DNA of 64,000 nt from an uncultured Aquimarina sp. Its GTDB lineage: Bacteria; Bacteroidota; Bacteroidia; Flavobacteriales; Flavobacteriaceae. The notes under the pieces were generated by a model that was given only the letters and a program-made list of their open reading frames with translations, searched no databases and was not told where the DNA came from. The stretch's first letter is position 1, and the number at the start of each line of letters is the position of its first letter. The position numbers and the translations under genes were made by a program. Positions 62,489-64,000 of the stretch are shown here, piece after piece. The stretch spans positions 32,653-96,652 of the forward strand of contig CANMLL010000021.1 of assembly GCA_947498775.1 (NCBI GenBank). Direction: 5' to 3'.

Positions 62489-62773
62489 CTATTCATTTCG
62501 CTTTTTGCATTCATCTACTGCTTTGCGGTAGGCTTCCATAAATTTTTTATTATCAGATTTAGATGTGTACTTTTTTTGTTTTTCTTGCAATAGCCTTAAT
62601 GATTTTAGTGTTAATTGAGTTCCTTCATTAGGGTTAGACACTTTTTCATATTTGGATTTACAAAGTTGTTCTGCTACTTCTTTAGCATCTTTTTCTATTT
62701 GGCTTTCACCACAACTAGTGAATATGGTTAAAGAGATTAGTAATATTCCAAAGGTTGCAATAGTTTTCTTCAT
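62489..62773 (-). CDS. small lipoprotein
   Basis: A 94-residue lipoprotein (lipobox FTSCG at residues 18-22, then ESQIEKDAKEVAEQLCKSK). The mature part is an amphipathic helical segment with repeated EK and two cysteines (QLCKSK, DECKKR) that could pair. No family is recognised. It is on the opposite strand to the preceding unknown genes. Confidence 0.65.
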   Translation of the reverse strand: MKKTIATFGILLISLTIFTSCGESQIEKDAKEVAEQLCKSKYEKVSNPNEGTQLTLKSLRLLQEKQKKYTSKSDNKKFMEAYRKAVDECKKRNE

Positions 62774-63129
62774 TTTTTAGGTTTTTGATTTCCAAATAAA
62801 TATATAAAATAATATCTTACTCTAAGTGGACAAGTACACAAAACTCATCATAAATACCTATAAAAAGAAAGAGGCCGTCTAAAAAGTATTTAGGCGGCCT
62901 CTTTGGTTAATTTTGCCTTAAAAGTGACCCAGGGAGGATTAATTTTTGTTTAAGAGTTCTGGTAATTTTTGTCTAACCTTGTTTTTATGCAGAAATTTGT
63001 GAAATTAGATTAACGTCTCTTGAATGGTATTTTTGCTTTCTTAAGGAAGCAGATGAACTATAAAACTGTTAGATTTTTTACTATTTCACTATAGTATAAT
63101 CAATAGGATAATTGTTTCACAATCAAAGT
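62774..63129. other. 356-base gap with hairpin and probable IS debris
   Basis: Holds a 16-bp-stem hairpin at 62868-62904 and, after it, sequence with no intact gene. On the minus strand, a short open stretch ends in KVRQKLPELLNKN, which looks like the end of a decayed protein. Confidence 0.4.
62868..62904. repeat. hairpin element, copy 1
   Basis: AAAGAGGCCGTCTAAA pairs with TTTAGGCGGCCTCTTT (16 bp, one T-G) over a 5-base loop. Its left arm plus loop recurs at 63791 with 20 of 21 bases identical. Confidence 0.6.
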
Positions 63130-63726
63130 TTAAAGAAGAATAATATATTTAGTCTGGAAATAGATCAAATATCGACAGTATATATCCTCGATAAGATTTA
63201 ATCTTTCGTAATCAGAGAATAATCCCATATTTTCACATTTGTAACCATAAATAATGTCTGACAATACCTTATCATCTTCTTCAATAAAAGCTCGCTTCCA
63301 ATGATTCAATATAATGTCGCTCGTATAAACGTTTGTGTTTTCATTTATTCTAAGAACCAATTTGTCATTTAAAAGCAAATAATATTCTTCCTTACTTTGA
63401 AAAATAGCTGTTATTTCAAATAAGAAACGGCTAAATATTTTGCTGCAATTATCAAAGATTATTAATTGATTTCTCTTTTTCTCTTCTTTACAACAGTAAT
63501 ATACATCTGAAAAGTTTAGTTTTTTATTCTCAACTATGTCTTTTATTTCCTTTGGAATAGGAGATACTCCAAACCAACCATTCCAGTCTTTAACTTTTTT
63601 GTAAAGATCATATGCGATACTGTCAAATTTAATTATTTGACCTTTTTTGTAGACTTGATATTCATCTAGTTCTTCCTCTATAATTAGACCCTTTCTTAAC
63701 ATTTTTTCGTAAAGTATTGATTGCAT
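63130..63726 (-). CDS. hypothetical cytoplasmic protein
   Basis: A 198-residue protein I do not recognise. No signal or membrane segment. Rich in Tyr, Ile, Lys and Glu; it includes DWNGWFGVSPIPKE, DVYYCCKEEKK and a Tyr-rich end. It lies between two copies of the hairpin element and near IS debris, and could be cargo or an immunity-type gene brought by transfer; that is inference. Confidence 0.6.
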   Translation of the reverse strand: MQSILYEKMLRKGLIIEEELDEYQVYKKGQIIKFDSIAYDLYKKVKDWNGWFGVSPIPKEIKDIVENKKLNFSDVYYCCKEEKKRNQLIIFDNCSKIFSRFLFEITAIFQSKEEYYLLLNDKLVLRINENTNVYTSDIILNHWKRAFIEEDDKVLSDIIYGYKCENMGLFSDYERLNLIEDIYCRYLIYFQTKYIILL

Positions 63727-63790
63727 CGAATAAATTAGACAAATCTAATTGGATTTGTTTCTTAAATATAAAAATAACTATATCCAATAA

Positions 63791-63836
63791 AAAGAGGTCG
63801 TCTAAAAAGTAATTTTTAGACGATTTTCTTTTTGAT
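63791..63836. repeat. hairpin element, copy 2, at end of IS
   Basis: TCGTCTAAAAA (63798-63808) pairs perfectly with TTTTTAGACGA (63813-63823), loop GTAA, then a T-rich run. It lies just downstream of the transposase stop and probably marks the IS end or its terminator. Confidence 0.5.
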
Positions 63837-63907
63837 CAATTATAGTTTTTGTTGATTATTTTCAAATTTAGGATTAAAAGTCTCTTATTAAAAAAGCACA
63901 AGCAATC

Positions 63908-64000
63908 CTATATTGCTAAACTGTACTTTTTAAGGTTGTGTGCCATTGCAATTAGACCTATTTCTACATTTACTTTATCGATACCTCTTAACATAAAGCG
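63908..64000 (-). CDS. IS1182-family transposase, C-terminal fragment (runs off right edge)
   Basis: The last 30 residues of a protein read on the minus strand from the right edge: RFMLRGIDKVNVEIG followed by LIAMAHNLKKYSLAI and a TAG stop. The pattern RG-hydrophobic-KV-x-x-E-x-G-hydrophobic-x2-AHN-L-x-K is the C-terminus of IS1182-type transposases. The rest lies outside the window, so whether it is intact is unknown. Confidence 0.7.
   Translation of the reverse strand, partial: RFMLRGIDKVNVEIGLIAMAHNLKKYSLAI

Noticed and set aside
1..64000. CRISPR arrays, tRNA or rRNA genes, prophage
   Set aside because: No regularly spaced repeats, cloverleaf-like sequences, rRNA segments or phage structural genes were noticed on reading the window; a program such as tRNAscan-SE would be needed to exclude tRNAs fully.

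Overview
This is chromosomal DNA of a marine-type Flavobacteriaceae (Bacteroidota). The evidence is low GC, promoters of the TTG-N18..21-TAnnTTTG class, almost no Shine-Dalgarno sequences, a PorT homologue of the type IX secretion system, a TamL-type lipoprotein BamA/TamA homologue, lipoproteins with acidic surface-export signals, a hybrid two-component system (HTCS) and sulfatases. An Aquimarina-like genus would fit, but this is only an impression. No rRNA, tRNA, CRISPR array or prophage was seen.

Bases 1-26300 are mainly core genome: a DUF6695-like/NRDE pair, pruA, a mini-membrane protein with a GNAT gene, rsmG, a fatty acid desaturase, an aspartate aminotransferase, trkA-trkH, menG/ubiE-porT, an rRNA/tRNA methyltransferase divergent from tamL, fbaA, accD, an EEP-family hydrolase, a lipoprotein, rpsO, pnp, rpoD, a BLUF photoreceptor, rpe and a YpdA-like reductase. 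Several strong hairpin terminators separate these units.

Bases 26388-47543 hold an M90 (MtfA-like) peptidase followed by a polysaccharide utilisation locus: two lipoprotein sulfatases behind a perfect 24-bp palindrome, an HTCS regulator on the opposite strand, a GH2 enzyme, a TonB-dependent transporter without SusD, two tandem paralogous beta-helix lipoproteins in the place SusD would occupy, a purple-acid-phosphatase-like enzyme and a clan GH-D (GH36-like) enzyme. Together these suggest import and desulfation/deglycosylation of a sulfated galactose- or uronate-containing glycan; the substrate is inferred. A 22-bp-spaced direct repeat upstream of the transporter is a candidate HTCS operator.

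Bases 47980-51815 hold a Cys/His-rich secreted protein (DUF6660-like) with a TonB receptor, probably for a metal, and a self-regulated TetR/ABM-monooxygenase operon with two visible operators. Bases 52000-62800 are accessory: two paralogous TPR sensor histidine kinases, a secreted protein and a NarL-type response regulator, with a shared GGTTTTCAGGGT-like element upstream of several of these genes, followed by small membrane proteins and lipoproteins of unknown function, including two members of one membrane-anchored family and a frame-disrupted/truncated paralogue pair. The right edge contains the end of an IS1182-type transposase and a duplicated hairpin element.
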